Shown here one piece after another: positions 27,204 through 37,804 of a stretch of 64,000 nt of DNA. Under the pieces are notes generated by a model. It did no database searches, was not told the origin of the DNA, and saw only the letters and a list, made by a program, of their open reading frames with translations. Positions within the stretch are counted from its first letter, which is position 1, and every line of letters begins with the position of its first letter. The DNA is from Brevibacillus dissolubilis (GTDB lineage: Bacteria > Bacillota > Bacilli > Brevibacillales > Brevibacillaceae). The stretch covers positions 1 through 64,000 of the forward strand of contig NZ_VCNA01000014.1 of NCBI RefSeq assembly GCF_006170445.1, given 5' to 3'. Both the position numbers and the translations under genes were made by a program.

Positions 27204-28304
27204 ATGAAACAGTACTCCAAGTTCCTCTTCTTCTCACTGCTCTCCCTAATGCTCGTCGCTTCCTCTTTACCTACAGCTGATGCCGCTAAGCTCAAGCCTC
27301 CGACGACATCAACGACCACCCCGACGGCGTATACCGCTACGACCAAATCCATTCTCGGCTATTATGTTGTGTATTATACTGGTGATAAAACGTCTTACAA
27401 CTCTCTCTACAACTACAACAGCTATCTGAACGAAGTATCCACCATGACCTTTGACGTGACCACTACAGGAGCAATCGCAGGTACGGTACCAGCAGACGGT
27501 GTCTCCCTCGCTAACTCGAAAGGTGTCAAAGCATATGCCGCAGTCAGCAACCATGGCGCTGGTGGTGCATTTGACAAAGACCTGGCCCGTAAAGTCATCA
27601 CAGATCCGGTTGTACGTCAAACCACTATCAACAATATCCTGAATCTTGTGAAAAATAATAACTACCGTGGCGTAAATATCGACTTTGAAGATATGTATGC
27701 AAGCGACCGTCCTTCTTACACCCAATTCATCTCCGAGCTGGCTACCACCATGCGCGCCAACGGTTTTAGCACCATCGTATCCGTTATGGCGAAAACCTCT
27801 GACTCCCCTACCAGCGCTTGGGTAGGAACCTTCGATTATGCCGCACTCGGACAAGCTGCTGACAAAATCCAAGTGATGACCTACGACGAAAACGGTCCAT
27901 GGGGCGCACCGGGTCCTGTAGCCAGCAAGCCTTGGGTGGAAAAAGTGATCCAATACACCGTCTCCCAAATCCCATCCACCAAAGTCCTGATCGGTCTGCC
28001 AGCATACGGCTATGACTGGAACACCACAGCAGGAACAGGAAAAGCTGTCACCTGGAAAAGCATGCCGAACCTGATCAGCTCAACCGGCGCCACTCCACAA
28101 TGGGATGCAACCGCTCAATCCCCTTACTTCACCTACAAAGCAACAGACGGCACAAGCCACACAGTCTGGTATGAGAACAGCGAAAGCATCAAGGTGAAGA
28201 CCAAACTCGTGAATCAGTACAACCTCGGCGGCGTTTCCGTATGGCGCATGGGTCTTGAAGATCTGAGCTTCTGGCAAGCCGTTACAACTGGATTGAGCCA
28301 ATAA
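27204..28304 (+). CDS. Secreted GH18 family glycosidase
   Basis: A 366-residue exported enzyme. A signal peptide covers residues 1-27 (cleavage after ADA); a Thr/Pro-rich linker leads to a single GH18 domain. The motif NYRGVNIDFEDMY holds the catalytic Glu, and KIQVMTYDENGPWG and GVSVWRMGLED are conserved barrel segments. No chitin-binding or LysM module is present, so chitin versus peptidoglycan cannot be decided. The start at 27204 gives the signal peptide and has AAAGGTAGGG upstream. Upstream 26923-27203 holds no other gene. Confidence 0.88.
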   Translation: MKQYSKFLFFSLLSLMLVASSLPTADAAKLKPPTTSTTTPTAYTATTKSILGYYVVYYTGDKTSYNSLYNYNSYLNEVSTMTFDVTTTGAIAGTVPADGVSLANSKGVKAYAAVSNHGAGGAFDKDLARKVITDPVVRQTTINNILNLVKNNNYRGVNIDFEDMYASDRPSYTQFISELATTMRANGFSTIVSVMAKTSDSPTSAWVGTFDYAALGQAADKIQVMTYDENGPWGAPGPVASKPWVEKVIQYTVSQIPSTKVLIGLPAYGYDWNTTAGTGKAVTWKSMPNLISSTGATPQWDATAQSPYFTYKATDGTSHTVWYENSESIKVKTKLVNQYNLGGVSVWRMGLEDLSFWQAVTTGLSQ

Positions 28305-28333
28305 GAAAACCGTTCATATGTAGACAGAACATT

Positions 28334-28371
28334 CAACCACTCTTCCCACATGCGGGATGGGTGGTTGTTTC
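28334..28371 (+). terminator. GH18 gene terminator
   Basis: CAACCAC / GTGGTTG arms with further inner pairing (TTCCC/GGGA) and TTTCTTT afterwards. Confidence 0.75.
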
Positions 28372-28397
28372 TTTATCGGCAGAGTTTGAGCCAACCA

Positions 28398-29075
28398 TTA
28401 CAGGTTTGGAATCTGCCAGTCAATCTCCTCACTGCCGATCTTTTGCAAAAACTCATTTGTACGCGAAAATGGCCTGCTTCCAAAAAAGCCATTGTGTGCA
28501 GACAGCGGACTTGGGTGAGCTGACTCTATGATATGGTGATGTGGCGCTGTTATGATCTTTTTCTTATCCCGTGCGTTGCGGCCCCAAAGCAGGAAGACAA
28601 TCGGCTTTTCCCGGTTGTTGAGATGCTCAATCACCTTGTCCGTAAAATGCTCCCAGCCCTTCCCCTTATGCGAGTTGGCCTGTCCCTGTCGCACGGTCAG
28701 CACCGTGTTAAGCAACAGAACCCCCTGCTTGGCCCAAGGAACGAGGTAGCCATTATTGGGAATAAAGCACCCAATATCTTCCCGCAATTCTTTAAACATG
28801 TTCTGCAGGGATGGCGGTGTGGCTACCCCTGGCTTCACGGAAAAGCTTAATCCGTGTGCCTGTCCCGGTCCATGGTAGGGGTCTTGACCGAGAATGACCA
28901 CCTTCGTCTCCTCATATGCCGTGTGATGCAAGGCATTAAAAATATCGTATTTGTCCGGGTAAATCACATGAGAGTTGTACTCATCCACCAAAAACTGACG
29001 CAACCGCTGATAATACGGCTCTTGGAATTCTGCCTCCAACAGCGGTGCCCAGTCGTTTTTTAAAATGTTGCTCAT
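28398..29075 (-). CDS. ung: Uracil-DNA glycosylase
   Basis: A 225-residue family 1 enzyme that excises uracil from DNA. The water-activating loop [20 protein letters not shown] and the [11 protein letters not shown] minor-groove loop are intact, and the length is normal. The ATG at 29075 has AGGTG 8 nt upstream. It starts 11 nt after the stop of the upstream acetyltransferase gene and is co-transcribed with it. Confidence 0.97.
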   Translation of the reverse strand: MSNILKNDWAPLLEAEFQEPYYQRLRQFLVDEYNSHVIYPDKYDIFNALHHTAYEETKVVILGQDPYHGPGQAHGLSFSVKPGVATPPSLQNMFKELREDIGCFIPNNGYLVPWAKQGVLLLNTVLTVRQGQANSHKGKGWEHFTDKVIEHLNNREKPIVFLLWGRNARDKKKIITAPHHHIIESAHPSPLSAHNGFFGSRPFSRTNEFLQKIGSEEIDWQIPNL

Positions 29076-29086
29076 CTCATCTGCAC

Positions 29087-29875
29087 CTAGCCTTCACGTA
29101 TTTCCAGAATCGATTTGCCGCCCAAAAAAGCATGACCCATGGTTAATTGTTCGATAGTATCAAACCCGTGGCGCTGATAGACCCGCTCCACCTGTTCGCT
29201 GATCGGGAACACCCAGAAATGCCGGTAGTTGCGCTCTCTGGCTACTTCCTGAATATGGCGGATGACATGACCGATCAGTCCCTTACCGCGATAGGCTTCC
29301 AGCGTGGCGACACTCTCCATCTGCGCCTGATCCCCATTGGCAAAAATACAGGCCGTCGAGACCGGTACCCCGTTGTATCTCAGCAGGAAATGTTCAAAAT
29401 TCGGATCACGGAATTCCTGCTCAAATGCCTTTTCCCGAATGGATCCGCCCAGCTCCTTGATCTGAACCTCGATGTCCACCGCATCCTGATAATTGGCCTC
29501 TGTGACCGGCTCCACCACGATAGCAGGATCTGATGCGACAGCGGTTACCTTCCCATTCCACAATTGAACCGGATGAGCGAATTCCTCGTAGCCGAAGCCA
29601 TGTGCCTGCAACCGTTCGATCAACTCTTGGCAGTTCGCTGGATCATACAGATAGAACCGGGGGATAATCCCTTTTTCCTGAAAAAAACCGACCACTTCAT
29701 CAATCACCTGCTCAGGCTGCTCTGGCTGTACCAACACATGTGCATGATTCGCATCATAGTGTGTCGGGTTCTCAGGATGGCAGAAAAAGTATCCCCACGG
29801 TCTCTCGATTTTTGGTGAAAACGTCATTTTATAAGCGATAGATTGCTCTTCGAGAACGCTTTTTATGTTGTTCAT
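29087..29875 (-). CDS. GNAT family N-acetyltransferase
   Basis: A 262-residue protein. The C-terminal GNAT domain has the acetyl-CoA loop [17 protein letters not shown] and the terminal VYQRHGF strand-helix. The ~120-residue N-terminal half is an extra domain of unknown role. GGAGG lies 6 nt before the ATG. It is the first gene of a pair with ung. The substrate is unknown. Confidence 0.82.
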   Translation of the reverse strand: MNNIKSVLEEQSIAYKMTFSPKIERPWGYFFCHPENPTHYDANHAHVLVQPEQPEQVIDEVVGFFQEKGIIPRFYLYDPANCQELIERLQAHGFGYEEFAHPVQLWNGKVTAVASDPAIVVEPVTEANYQDAVDIEVQIKELGGSIREKAFEQEFRDPNFEHFLLRYNGVPVSTACIFANGDQAQMESVATLEAYRGKGLIGHVIRHIQEVARERNYRHFWVFPISEQVERVYQRHGFDTIEQLTMGHAFLGGKSILEIREG

Positions 29876-29960
29876 TCTGTTCCTCCAGCTGTTTACGGCT
29901 TCATTGATTCTATTATAGAAAATGTTGTCAGGATTGTCTTCTCTCCCGCCCGAAAAGAAG

Positions 29961-29999
29961 AAAAGCGGCCGATCCCGTATGATTGGGCAGACCGCTTTT
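29961..29999. terminator. Terminator after the lipoprotein gene
   Basis: AAAAGCGG / CCGCTTTT arms downstream of the minus-strand lipoprotein gene. Confidence 0.7.
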
Positions 30000-30027
30000 G
30001 TGTCGTGTAAATGATGGGTGGACCAGA

Positions 30028-30681
30028 TTATTCTTTGCTTCCCGGCTTCTTATCCACTTTCCACGCATTGGCTTCTTTTTTCACAGGAATCAGGTCTACA
30101 TCAAATTGGATGTCTGCTCCTTCGCCATAAGGAACCTTCAGCTCATAGAGTCTTTCGTTCCCCTTGTCTTCTGCAAGAGATGCCTGGGCATTTTCCCATT
30201 GCAGGATGCTGCCACCGTCGGCATTCGGCTGCACGAGACGCCCTTGATATTCCTTGATGTTGAGGTCCTTGATAATACGCTCGACCATCCGCTGGGTGTA
30301 GACTTCGCCGAGATAATCTTTCAGCTCTGGCATCGTGTCGAGGTTACTGCCCATGTAGCGGTAATCCTGCCCGTCGATCTTCACAAGCTCGATGCCGCCG
30401 CCTTCTCCGCCTGCTACGACGGACCAATATCGCCCACTCGCATCTGCTACGAGCTTGACGACCGATTTCTCGTCGAGGACAGCCTCTTCTTTCTGTGGCT
30501 TCGTTTGTTGCGCGGTATCTGTCGCCGGAGTCTGCTCGGCTGGTTTTTGCTGTGGTTGGGCTGCTGGTGTCTCTGACTGCTTAGCTGGTACTGTCGTCGT
30601 TGTCTGGTCTTGCTGCGGTCCGCATCCAGCCAGCAAGAATAACGTGCAAGCGAGAACACTCATTTTTTTCAATGGTTTCAT
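30028..30681 (-). CDS. Putative lipoprotein
   Basis: A 217-residue exported protein. The signal peptide ends in the lipobox LLAGC (Cys20), so lipid anchoring outside the membrane is expected. A Gln/Thr/Pro-rich linker (~21-60) leads to a compact C-terminal domain (~65-217) that I do not recognise. AAGGAG lies 9 nt before the ATG. Function unknown. Confidence 0.8.
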   Translation of the reverse strand: MKPLKKMSVLACTLFLLAGCGPQQDQTTTTVPAKQSETPAAQPQQKPAEQTPATDTAQQTKPQKEEAVLDEKSVVKLVADASGRYWSVVAGGEGGGIELVKIDGQDYRYMGSNLDTMPELKDYLGEVYTQRMVERIIKDLNIKEYQGRLVQPNADGGSILQWENAQASLAEDKGNERLYELKVPYGEGADIQFDVDLIPVKKEANAWKVDKKPGSKE

Positions 30682-30747
30682 TGGGAATCACTCCTTCGCT
30701 TGGTAAGACGATCTGCATTCGAAAACGTTACAGACTTCCCGCAAAAA

Positions 30748-31965
30748 TTAAGCGGCTGCCCGAGATTCCCCTTCGCCCCTCCGGTGTCTGCTGATCGAGT
30801 ACCAGACCCAACAGAAATTAAGCAGCAACAGGAAGCTCGTCACCAAGAACACCCCGCCAAACCCGAGTGACCCTGCCACAAACCCGCCCGTAATCGGCCC
30901 CAGCAAGCTGCCGAGACAGACAAAGCTGTTATTGTAGCCAAACACACGGCTGACCATATGGGACGGCGTTCTTCTGCGGATCAGTGCATTAACGGATGGA
31001 AGCAGGCCACCAAGACAGAGTCCCAGCAAGAACCTCAGTGCGATCAATTGCCAGAGCTGGGTGACAAAAGCGGTCGGGATCATAATCAGCGCAGCGGCCA
31101 AGAGCGAGAACAGCAGGACTTTTTCCGACCCAAACCGATCCCCCAGCTTACCCAGCTGCGGCGATGCCAACACATTGGCCACACCGGTGAAAGCACTCAC
31201 CATCCCCGCGTAGAAAGCCACCTTTTCCCCATATCCCACGATGCTTTGCACGAATATGGACAAGATTGGATTGATACTGAACAAGGAAAATTGAATCATT
31301 ACCGTCACGATAAACAAAGAAGGAAGACCTTTACTGCTAAATATCAGCTTGGCATCTTGCCTGATACTCGTCTGCTCTTTGGCAGGCGGAGGTGTAAAAT
31401 TTTCCTTTACAGTAAAAGTAATGACCAGAGTGGACAGAAAAAGCAGGCACCCCGTCACTACGAACACCATCCGAAAACCTACCCAGTCCGCGAGAATCCC
31501 CCCAAACAGCGGCCCCATGATCGTCCCCGCGACCACAGCTGACTGCAAGGTCCCCTGCGCCCAGCCTGCCCGTTCTTTCGGTGCAGTAGAGGCAACCAGT
31601 GCATTACTCGCCGGCACAATCCCCGCGATCGTCCCGTTGAGCAGACGAAGTCCCAACAGCTGCCAGACACTGCCGGACAGCCCTGTCAAAGCGACGATCA
31701 CCGCCATCAAAAAGCCAGAACGCAGAATCATGATCTTGCGTCCGTGCTTGTCAGCCAGATTGCCCCAGATCGGTGACATGATCCCTGCGGTCAGGAAGTT
31801 GGCACCGAAGATCACTCCGGCCCAAGCGGTTACAGCCTTAGGGTCGGTGACGCCCAGCTCGTTTTGGATGAAAAGAGGCAGGAACGGCATCACCATGCTC
31901 ATTCCCACCATCACAAAAAACAAGGCCCCACATAGCACAAATAAGTTGCGTTTCCATTCTTCCAT
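30748..31965 (-). CDS. MFS multidrug efflux transporter
   Basis: A 405-residue protein with about 12 membrane helices. The motif-A loop GNLADKHGRKIM lies between TM2 and TM3, and a related GKLGDRFGSEK appears in the second half. The sequence fits the DHA1 drug:H+ antiporter group; the actual substrate is unknown. It starts 38 nt after the stop of the ygaD-like ABC exporter and may share its transcript. Confidence 0.87.
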   Translation of the reverse strand: MEEWKRNLFVLCGALFFVMVGMSMVMPFLPLFIQNELGVTDPKAVTAWAGVIFGANFLTAGIMSPIWGNLADKHGRKIMILRSGFLMAVIVALTGLSGSVWQLLGLRLLNGTIAGIVPASNALVASTAPKERAGWAQGTLQSAVVAGTIMGPLFGGILADWVGFRMVFVVTGCLLFLSTLVITFTVKENFTPPPAKEQTSIRQDAKLIFSSKGLPSLFIVTVMIQFSLFSINPILSIFVQSIVGYGEKVAFYAGMVSAFTGVANVLASPQLGKLGDRFGSEKVLLFSLLAAALIMIPTAFVTQLWQLIALRFLLGLCLGGLLPSVNALIRRRTPSHMVSRVFGYNNSFVCLGSLLGPITGGFVAGSLGFGGVFLVTSFLLLLNFCWVWYSISRHRRGEGESRAAA

Positions 31966-32003
31966 ATTGTTTTCTCACTCCCATCGTCGTGAGGGGCGCT
32001 CTC

Positions 32004-33794
32004 TTACGCCTCCACGGCTTCTGGTGCTTGCGGAATGCCGAAGTCTTGCACGTTCCACAGCGTATGGTATACACCCTCTTTGGCGAGCAGCTGCTCGTGT
32101 GTGCCGATCTCAGCGATACGGCCTTCTTTCATCACCACAATTTTGTCTGCGTGAGTGATGGTGGAGAGACGGTGTGCCACGATGATGGTCGTACGCCCTT
32201 TCGCCAGATGGGCAAGCGACTCCTGAATCATGTGCTCCGACTCCAGGTCGAGTGCTGAGGTGGCCTCATCGAGGATCAGGATACCTGGATTTTTCAAAAA
32301 AACGCGGGCGATGGCAACACGCTGTTTTTGCCCGCCGGAGAGCTTGACCCCACGCTCTCCCAGTTCGGTATCATAGCCCTCGGGAAGCTCAGAGAGAAAG
32401 TCATGGGCATTGGCCGCTTTGGCCGCTGCGATCATCGCTTCTTCGGTGGCTTCTGGATCGCCCATCAGGATATTGGCTCTCGCAGATTCACTGAACAGGA
32501 TATTATCCTGCAGCACCATCCCGATATGACTGCGCAGATTGCGTTGGCGGACATCACGGATATCAACGCCGTCAATGGTGATCCGCCCTTTGGTAACATC
32601 CCAGAAGCGCGGCAGCAGGCTGATCAGCGAAGATTTTCCGCCGCCTGACATCCCTACAAGCGCCACGGTTTCCCCCGGCTCAATCACCAGATTGATATCA
32701 TGTAACACCAGATCCTCTTCTCCACGATAGCCAAACGAAACGTTCTCAAAACGAACCTCTCCGCGAACCCGCCCAATTGCCGGGTCTATCGGAAGATTGC
32801 CCCCATCAGGCTTATCCTTGATGTCGTATTCCTCGTCCATGAACTCAAACATCCGATCCATGGAGGCAACCGCCTGTGTCAGTGTCGTAGACGAGTTGAC
32901 CACACGGCGAAGCGGCGTATATAACCGTTCCAAGTAAGCGTAAAAAGCAATCATCGTTCCTACCGTAAGTGTACCCATTATCACCTCATACCCTGCGTAG
33001 CCAATTACAAGCAACGGAGAGATATCGGTGATCGAGTTGACCACGCTGAAGGTCGTCGCATTCCACTTGGTCTGCTTCAACGCTGCGTTCCAAAAGTTTT
33101 TGTTCTGCTTGTCAAACTGCTCCTCCTCGTACTCCTCCAGTGCGAAGCTTTTCGTCACAGAGACCCCGTTGACACGCTCATGCAGATGGCCCTGCAGCTG
33201 TGCAAGTGCCTGGGAACGGTCCTTGGTGAGCTGGCGCAGTGTTTTGTAGAAATACTTGACTGAGAAGCCGTACAGCGGGAAGACCAGCAATGCCACAATC
33301 GTCAGCTTCACATCCATATAGAGCATGATCCCAATCGTTAAGGAGATCGTGATCAGGTCAAGCCAGATATTCATCAAGCCAGTCTCGATAAAGCTCTTGG
33401 TCTGCTCTACATCGTTAATCACCCGAGAGATGACTTCGCCGACCTTATGATTGTTATAATAGCGCATCGACAGCCGCTGGATATGGGCAAACAGCTGGTT
33501 ACGGATATCATACAAAATCCGGCTGGACACCCACTGTGCATAGTACTGGCGGTAATACTCAACCGGCGCACGGACAACCGTGAAGATGACCAGGGCAGCC
33601 CCCATCAGCCAAAACAGCTGATTCAGCTTCTCCTCCTGTGACATCTGGCTGGGAAGTAAATCATCAATCACATATTTTATGATCAATGGCATTAAAAGCG
33701 GTATCCCGAATTTTAATATCCCGATAAAAATCGTCAGGATAATCTTTCCCCGATAAGGACCTACAAAAGATAAGTACCGCTTGATACTACTCAT
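32004..33794 (-). CDS. ygaD: ABC exporter, fused membrane and ATPase domains (YgaD-like)
   Basis: A 596-residue half-transporter that should act as a homodimer. Residues 1-~320 carry six helices and intracellular loops; the ATPase half has Walker [11 protein letters not shown], signature [13 protein letters not shown], Walker [13 protein letters not shown] and the switch His in VAHRLSTI. The substrate is unknown. The ATG at 33794 has AGGAGG 7 nt upstream; the GTG two codons earlier is too close. Its position after ygaC matches B. subtilis ygaC-ygaD. Confidence 0.9.
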   Translation of the reverse strand: MSSIKRYLSFVGPYRGKIILTIFIGILKFGIPLLMPLIIKYVIDDLLPSQMSQEEKLNQLFWLMGAALVIFTVVRAPVEYYRQYYAQWVSSRILYDIRNQLFAHIQRLSMRYYNNHKVGEVISRVINDVEQTKSFIETGLMNIWLDLITISLTIGIMLYMDVKLTIVALLVFPLYGFSVKYFYKTLRQLTKDRSQALAQLQGHLHERVNGVSVTKSFALEEYEEEQFDKQNKNFWNAALKQTKWNATTFSVVNSITDISPLLVIGYAGYEVIMGTLTVGTMIAFYAYLERLYTPLRRVVNSSTTLTQAVASMDRMFEFMDEEYDIKDKPDGGNLPIDPAIGRVRGEVRFENVSFGYRGEEDLVLHDINLVIEPGETVALVGMSGGGKSSLISLLPRFWDVTKGRITIDGVDIRDVRQRNLRSHIGMVLQDNILFSESARANILMGDPEATEEAMIAAAKAANAHDFLSELPEGYDTELGERGVKLSGGQKQRVAIARVFLKNPGILILDEATSALDLESEHMIQESLAHLAKGRTTIIVAHRLSTITHADKIVVMKEGRIAEIGTHEQLLAKEGVYHTLWNVQDFGIPQAPEAVEA

Positions 33795-33895
33795 GTTCAC
33801 CCCTCCTGTATAAATATACCATAGCCGGGCTCTAGACTTACGATTTTACACCTTTATGCGGGCTTTGTCTTGTTTTTGACTGTTTGCATAAGAAA

Positions 33896-33927
33896 AATCC
33901 CTTTCCCGACACTCGGGAAAGGGGATT
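33896..33927 (-). terminator. ygaC terminator
   Basis: TCCCTTTCCCG / CGGGAAAGGGGA arms; read leftward it is followed by TTTTTC. It overlaps the ygaC stop. Confidence 0.85.
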
Positions 33928-34462
33928 ACTCTTCGTCATTGCGCACCAGCAAATAGCGGTCATACCAGCGTTCGACGAATCCGTTCTGAAACGGACCGCG
34001 ACGCGCTTGTACCCATTCGAGCACCTCATGAAGGGCCCGGTTGACACGCTCCTTGACAATCGGCGGGTAATTCATTTGCCGGCTATGTAAATCAAACTCC
34101 TCTTGATCGAGGACCGTGTAAGTCAGATCCGGATAGACCTTGACATCCAGATCGTAATCGATGTAACTAAGCAATTGACCCTTGAGAGAGAATGGAGAGC
34201 CAATGTTGCAATAATAATAAACGCCATCATCGCGGATCATGGCGATAATATTAAACCACTGTCCACGTCCAAACGTACAAATGGCGGGTTCACGGGTCCG
34301 CCATTCACGCCCGTCCGATTCCGTTACTTTTACCCGGTCATTACCGCCAATCACAACCGTATCACTGGTATGGATCAGGGTAGTCTTGTCCCATGAACGG
34401 TGTAAGGAATGGTCGTGCTTATAACTTTCAATTCGTAGTAGACTGCCTGGTACCTGCGACAT
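33926..34462 (-). CDS. ygaC: YgaC/Ntdp-like nucleoside tri- and diphosphatase (DUF402)
   Basis: A 178-residue protein of the DUF402 family. Its Staphylococcus member (Ntdp) hydrolyses nucleoside tri- and diphosphates with a divalent metal. Conserved acidic and aromatic positions are visible in DDGVYYYCNIGSPF, YIDYDLDVKVYPD and DQEEFDLHSR. It lies directly upstream of ygaD, as in B. subtilis, but has its own terminator. Confidence 0.88.
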   Translation of the reverse strand: MSQVPGSLLRIESYKHDHSLHRSWDKTTLIHTSDTVVIGGNDRVKVTESDGREWRTREPAICTFGRGQWFNIIAMIRDDGVYYYCNIGSPFSLKGQLLSYIDYDLDVKVYPDLTYTVLDQEEFDLHSRQMNYPPIVKERVNRALHEVLEWVQARRGPFQNGFVERWYDRYLLVRNDEE

Positions 34463-34515
34463 GACTCTCCCCTTTCTTCTCTTCTGTCTCTTATATAATT
34501 GGCGAGTCTTGCCCC

Positions 34516-34929
34516 TTACGAAGAGAGTGTTTTGGAAAGCGTAATATATTTTTGAAGCTCGTATCCTAGAGAATTATAAAAAGGGATGACCTTGTGATTA
34601 TCCTGATTGACCATGATCAAGATGCGGTGCACACCCCGTTGCTTGAAGCGGCGCTCGATGGCTGTGACCAATTCGCGGCCGATGCCTTTTCCTTGGGCGC
34701 TTGGACTGACGGCAAGCCGGTAAAAATAAGCACGGGACCCATCGATCGTACCGACGATCACGCCGACCACCTCACCATCCAATTCCGCGACCATGACCAA
34801 GTCGCTGTCCCAAGCGAGCTGTTTGGCCAGGGCGTCGAGGGATTCATTTTCTGTATTTTCCAGGTTGGTCTCCTGCCAGATTCGCATGATCGCACTGTAG
34901 TCGCCGAGTCGAAACGGACGGATTAACAT
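34516..34929 (-). CDS. GNAT family N-acetyltransferase
   Basis: A 137-residue single-domain acetyltransferase with the acetyl-CoA loop RLAVSPSAQGKGIGRELV and the C-terminal VIPFYNSLGYELQ. The MLIRPF start has AGGAGG 8 nt upstream and the usual length; a 14-codon upstream extension lacks support. Substrate unknown. Confidence 0.85.
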   Translation of the reverse strand: MLIRPFRLGDYSAIMRIWQETNLENTENESLDALAKQLAWDSDLVMVAELDGEVVGVIVGTIDGSRAYFYRLAVSPSAQGKGIGRELVTAIERRFKQRGVHRILIMVNQDNHKVIPFYNSLGYELQKYITLSKTLSS

Positions 34930-35017
34930 GTAAGGTGCCTCCTTGAGTTGGCTTCTTTTCCTATTGTACACTACTTGCTGGCTGTTTGTCTCTTCCAGCT
35001 ATACTTTCGTATTCGTA

Positions 35018-35875
<858 letters not shown>

Positions 35876-36040
35876 CTACAGATTATAGTCACATTTCTGC
35901 CCATTTTTTGTATGAGCAGCCTTCGGTTCGGAAAGAATAACCCACGGGTCTTATTTGCTCGTTGTCATTCCCCGCTCTGCTGCCCTGCATTGGGTACTGC
36001 CGTTACCACACTACACACTCCAAGAAAGGTGGACATACCC

Positions 36041-36217
36041 TTGCCATACTCCGGACGAGATTTCCCTACGCTGACGATGACGGCCCTTGATCAATGGACG
36101 TCGGAAGAATTAGTGCACTATCATCATATGATGTCAGAGATGGCTGCTTATCTGAATGCAGAAGGCGTGTCTTATCATAATCGGGTGATCCAGGAGATCG
36201 AGTCTCGAAACGAATAG
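36041..36217 (+). CDS. Small hypothetical protein, TTG start
   Basis: A 58-residue soluble protein starting at TTG with AAAGGTGG 8 nt upstream. The second half is helical and charged (WTSEELVHYHHMMSEMAAYL). I do not recognise the family. It is transcribed divergently from fabL. A longer reading frame to 35912 exists, but its extra residues look non-coding. Confidence 0.5.
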   Translation: MPYSGRDFPTLTMTALDQWTSEELVHYHHMMSEMAAYLNAEGVSYHNRVIQEIESRNE

Positions 36218-36227
36218 TTTTCAAAGC

Positions 36228-36253
36228 AAAAAAGGCTGTCCAAATGGCAGCCT
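36228..36253 (-). terminator. Terminator of the GNAT pair
   Basis: AGGCTG / CAGCCT arms; read leftward it is followed by TTTTTTG. It overlaps the GNAT stop codon. Confidence 0.75.
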
Positions 36254-36779
36254 ACTGTAGTTTAAGCAACATATCTGTCAATTGAATCCGTTGAAGATGA
36301 ACCGTCGCATACTTGGTGTCCATCTGCGTAAAGCCCAATCCTGTTTTTTCATAAAATCCGATCGAGCCAGGCAATGCCTCCAGACAAATAAAATTACAGC
36401 CGCTTATTTGTTGTAATTCATGACATACTTCCAAAACTTCAAGAATTAAATAAGTTCCGTACCCTTTTGCCCGATAACGGGTATCGATCCCTACATAATG
36501 CAAAAGGACCCCCGGATAGTAATCAGTCCCCTTCTCCAACTGTAGCCATCCGTGTTTCACTTTTTTCTTTTTGACGATTTGAACATGGTCATTAAAGAGC
36601 GTAAAAAAGCCAATTAAATTTTCATTTTCATCAAAATATAGCCGAGTGACTGCAAATTTGTTTTGATGCAGCCTTAAAGCATCATGTTTGAGAAAATGTT
36701 CGATGGATGGCTCATCCGAGCAAAGGAATCCGTTTATCTTTTCAACGTACTTGGAGTTAATCAAATCATATGCCAGCAA
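36252..36779 (-). CDS. GNAT acetyltransferase, toxin-like
   Basis: A 175-residue GNAT protein starting at TTG. The N-terminal pattern (NGFLCSDEPSIEHFLKHDAL, then ENLIGFFTLFND) resembles the TacT/AtaT-type toxins that acetylate aminoacyl-tRNA. The acetyl-CoA loop is VGIDTRYRAKGYGTYLILEV, and IGFYEKTGLGF closes the fold. It starts 6 nt after the upstream 79-residue gene, and both are more AT-rich than their neighbours. A toxin role is an inference from gene order and family resemblance. Confidence 0.65.
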   Translation of the reverse strand: MLAYDLINSKYVEKINGFLCSDEPSIEHFLKHDALRLHQNKFAVTRLYFDENENLIGFFTLFNDHVQIVKKKKVKHGWLQLEKGTDYYPGVLLHYVGIDTRYRAKGYGTYLILEVLEVCHELQQISGCNFICLEALPGSIGFYEKTGLGFTQMDTKYATVHLQRIQLTDMLLKLQ

Positions 36780-36785
36780 GTCAGC

Positions 36786-37025
36786 TTACTTCCGTTTCGC
36801 TTTGATATGATTTTTTCGCAATTGTTGAATCCTTTGATTCACTTCTGGGTTGTTAAGATAATCCTGAAAGGCTTGGTATGCCTCTTCATCTAGCTCTAAA
36901 ATAAATGGTCGAATGCCTCCGCTCGCATGGCGCGGTCGATAATGTTGACTTAACTTAATCATCAAGCTGCGACTTTTTCTTATAGGTGGATTGGCTGACA
37001 ATTTACGTTTAGGAATCAATTCCAT
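36786..37025 (-). CDS. Small basic protein preceding GNAT gene (antitoxin candidate)
   Basis: A 79-residue protein (MELIPKRKLSANPPIRKSRS...). The N-terminal half is basic; residues ~45-79 form charged helices (ELDEEAYQAFQDYLN, QRIQQLRKNHIKAKRK). No ribbon-helix-helix is certain. The ATG at 37025 is favoured over a GTG three codons upstream. Order and tight spacing fit an antitoxin-toxin pair, but homology is not established. Confidence 0.55.
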   Translation of the reverse strand: MELIPKRKLSANPPIRKSRSLMIKLSQHYRPRHASGGIRPFILELDEEAYQAFQDYLNNPEVNQRIQQLRKNHIKAKRK

Positions 37026-37167
37026 CGGCCTCACTTTCCGTATATGAGCATAATCATTTATCCACGGATCAAAGTGTCTTTATGTACAGTTTATCCAATG
37101 ACAAGCACCTTTTCAAAAAATTCACACGCCAAATCCCGACCGATTTATAAGGAATTATAAACCGCAA

Positions 37168-37211
37168 AAATAGGCGAATTCGGGCGAAAACTGGCGCTAA
37201 TTCGCCTATTT
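37168..37211. repeat. Perfect 13-bp inverted repeat
   Basis: AAATAGGCGAATT (37168-37180) and AATTCGCCTATTT (37199-37211) flank an 18-nt loop. On the minus strand a T-run follows, but no minus-strand gene ends there. It may be an operator or remnant terminator. The rest of 37026-37349 holds nothing I recognise. Confidence 0.7.
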
Positions 37212-37349
37212 CAAAAATGTAATCGCTTACCAATTTCTGAAAACACTTTTAATTTATTTTACTTAAGAATTGGCTTTACACGGAGAAATTTTTGCCATAT
37301 GCTAAGTACATCAAGATCACCTACCAAATTTTGAAAGGAGGCTGTACAC

Positions 37350-37514
37350 ATGAAATTCGATCTTACCCTCACATGCACACACAACTTCATATGGCAGCAT
37401 ACCCTGCGAAAACGACAGGTGATTTCTTCTACCCATTTTTTCACCCAACAAAATCCTGTTGAACGTAGTGTAGCTGCTGTCTACGGTACGGATCAACTCT
37501 TACCTTGCAGATAA
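37350..37514 (+). CDS. Small hypothetical protein
   Basis: A 54-residue protein (MKFDLTLTCTHNFIWQH...) with AAAGGAGG 8 nt before the ATG and a terminator directly after the stop. No family recognised. It is the first of four tiny plus-strand genes with very strong ribosome binding sites. Confidence 0.6.
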   Translation: MKFDLTLTCTHNFIWQHTLRKRQVISSTHFFTQQNPVERSVAAVYGTDQLLPCR

Positions 37515-37554
37515 AGACCGTAGGAAATGAACCATACTTCCAACGGTCTTTTTC
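37513..37554 (+). terminator. Terminator after first small gene
   Basis: AAAGACCGT / ACGGTCTTT arms with an inner GGAA/TTCC pairing and a T-run. Confidence 0.85.
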
Positions 37555-37595
37555 TATGATAAAATTCACACAATTCTGAAGGGAGATTTTCTATC

Positions 37596-37748
37596 ATGGT
37601 ATTTAACTTTTTGTTCTTCAAAGTAAAGATTGAGCGTCACCACTCCACGGAAGCTGAGCGTATGGCTCAATACGAGCAGGAATGTATCTTGAACGCCCGC
37701 GACGAAAAATTCGCCATGGAACCTGAGCAAGTCCGTATCGGGATGTAA
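37596..37748 (+). CDS. YrzI-like small protein, copy 1
   Basis: A 50-residue protein: hydrophobic start (MVFNFLFFKVKI), basic step (ERHH), then a charged helix (EAERMAQYEQECILNARDEK). This matches the Bac_small_YrzI pattern (MxLxLFFxTxTIxKR...) as I recall it, a family linked to sporulation but of unknown function. GGGAG lies about 10 nt before the ATG. A paralogue lies at 37910. Confidence 0.65.
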   Translation: MVFNFLFFKVKIERHHSTEAERMAQYEQECILNARDEKFAMEPEQVRIGM

Positions 37749-37804
37749 GAGATTCATCTAATCGTTATGCCATATGGCTTTACCAACTATCCGAGGAGGG
37801 ATGT

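Noticed and set aside
35912-36040. N-terminal extension of the small gene at 36041.
   Set aside because: Cys/Pro-rich unlike the rest, and the internal TTG has the only plausible ribosome binding site.
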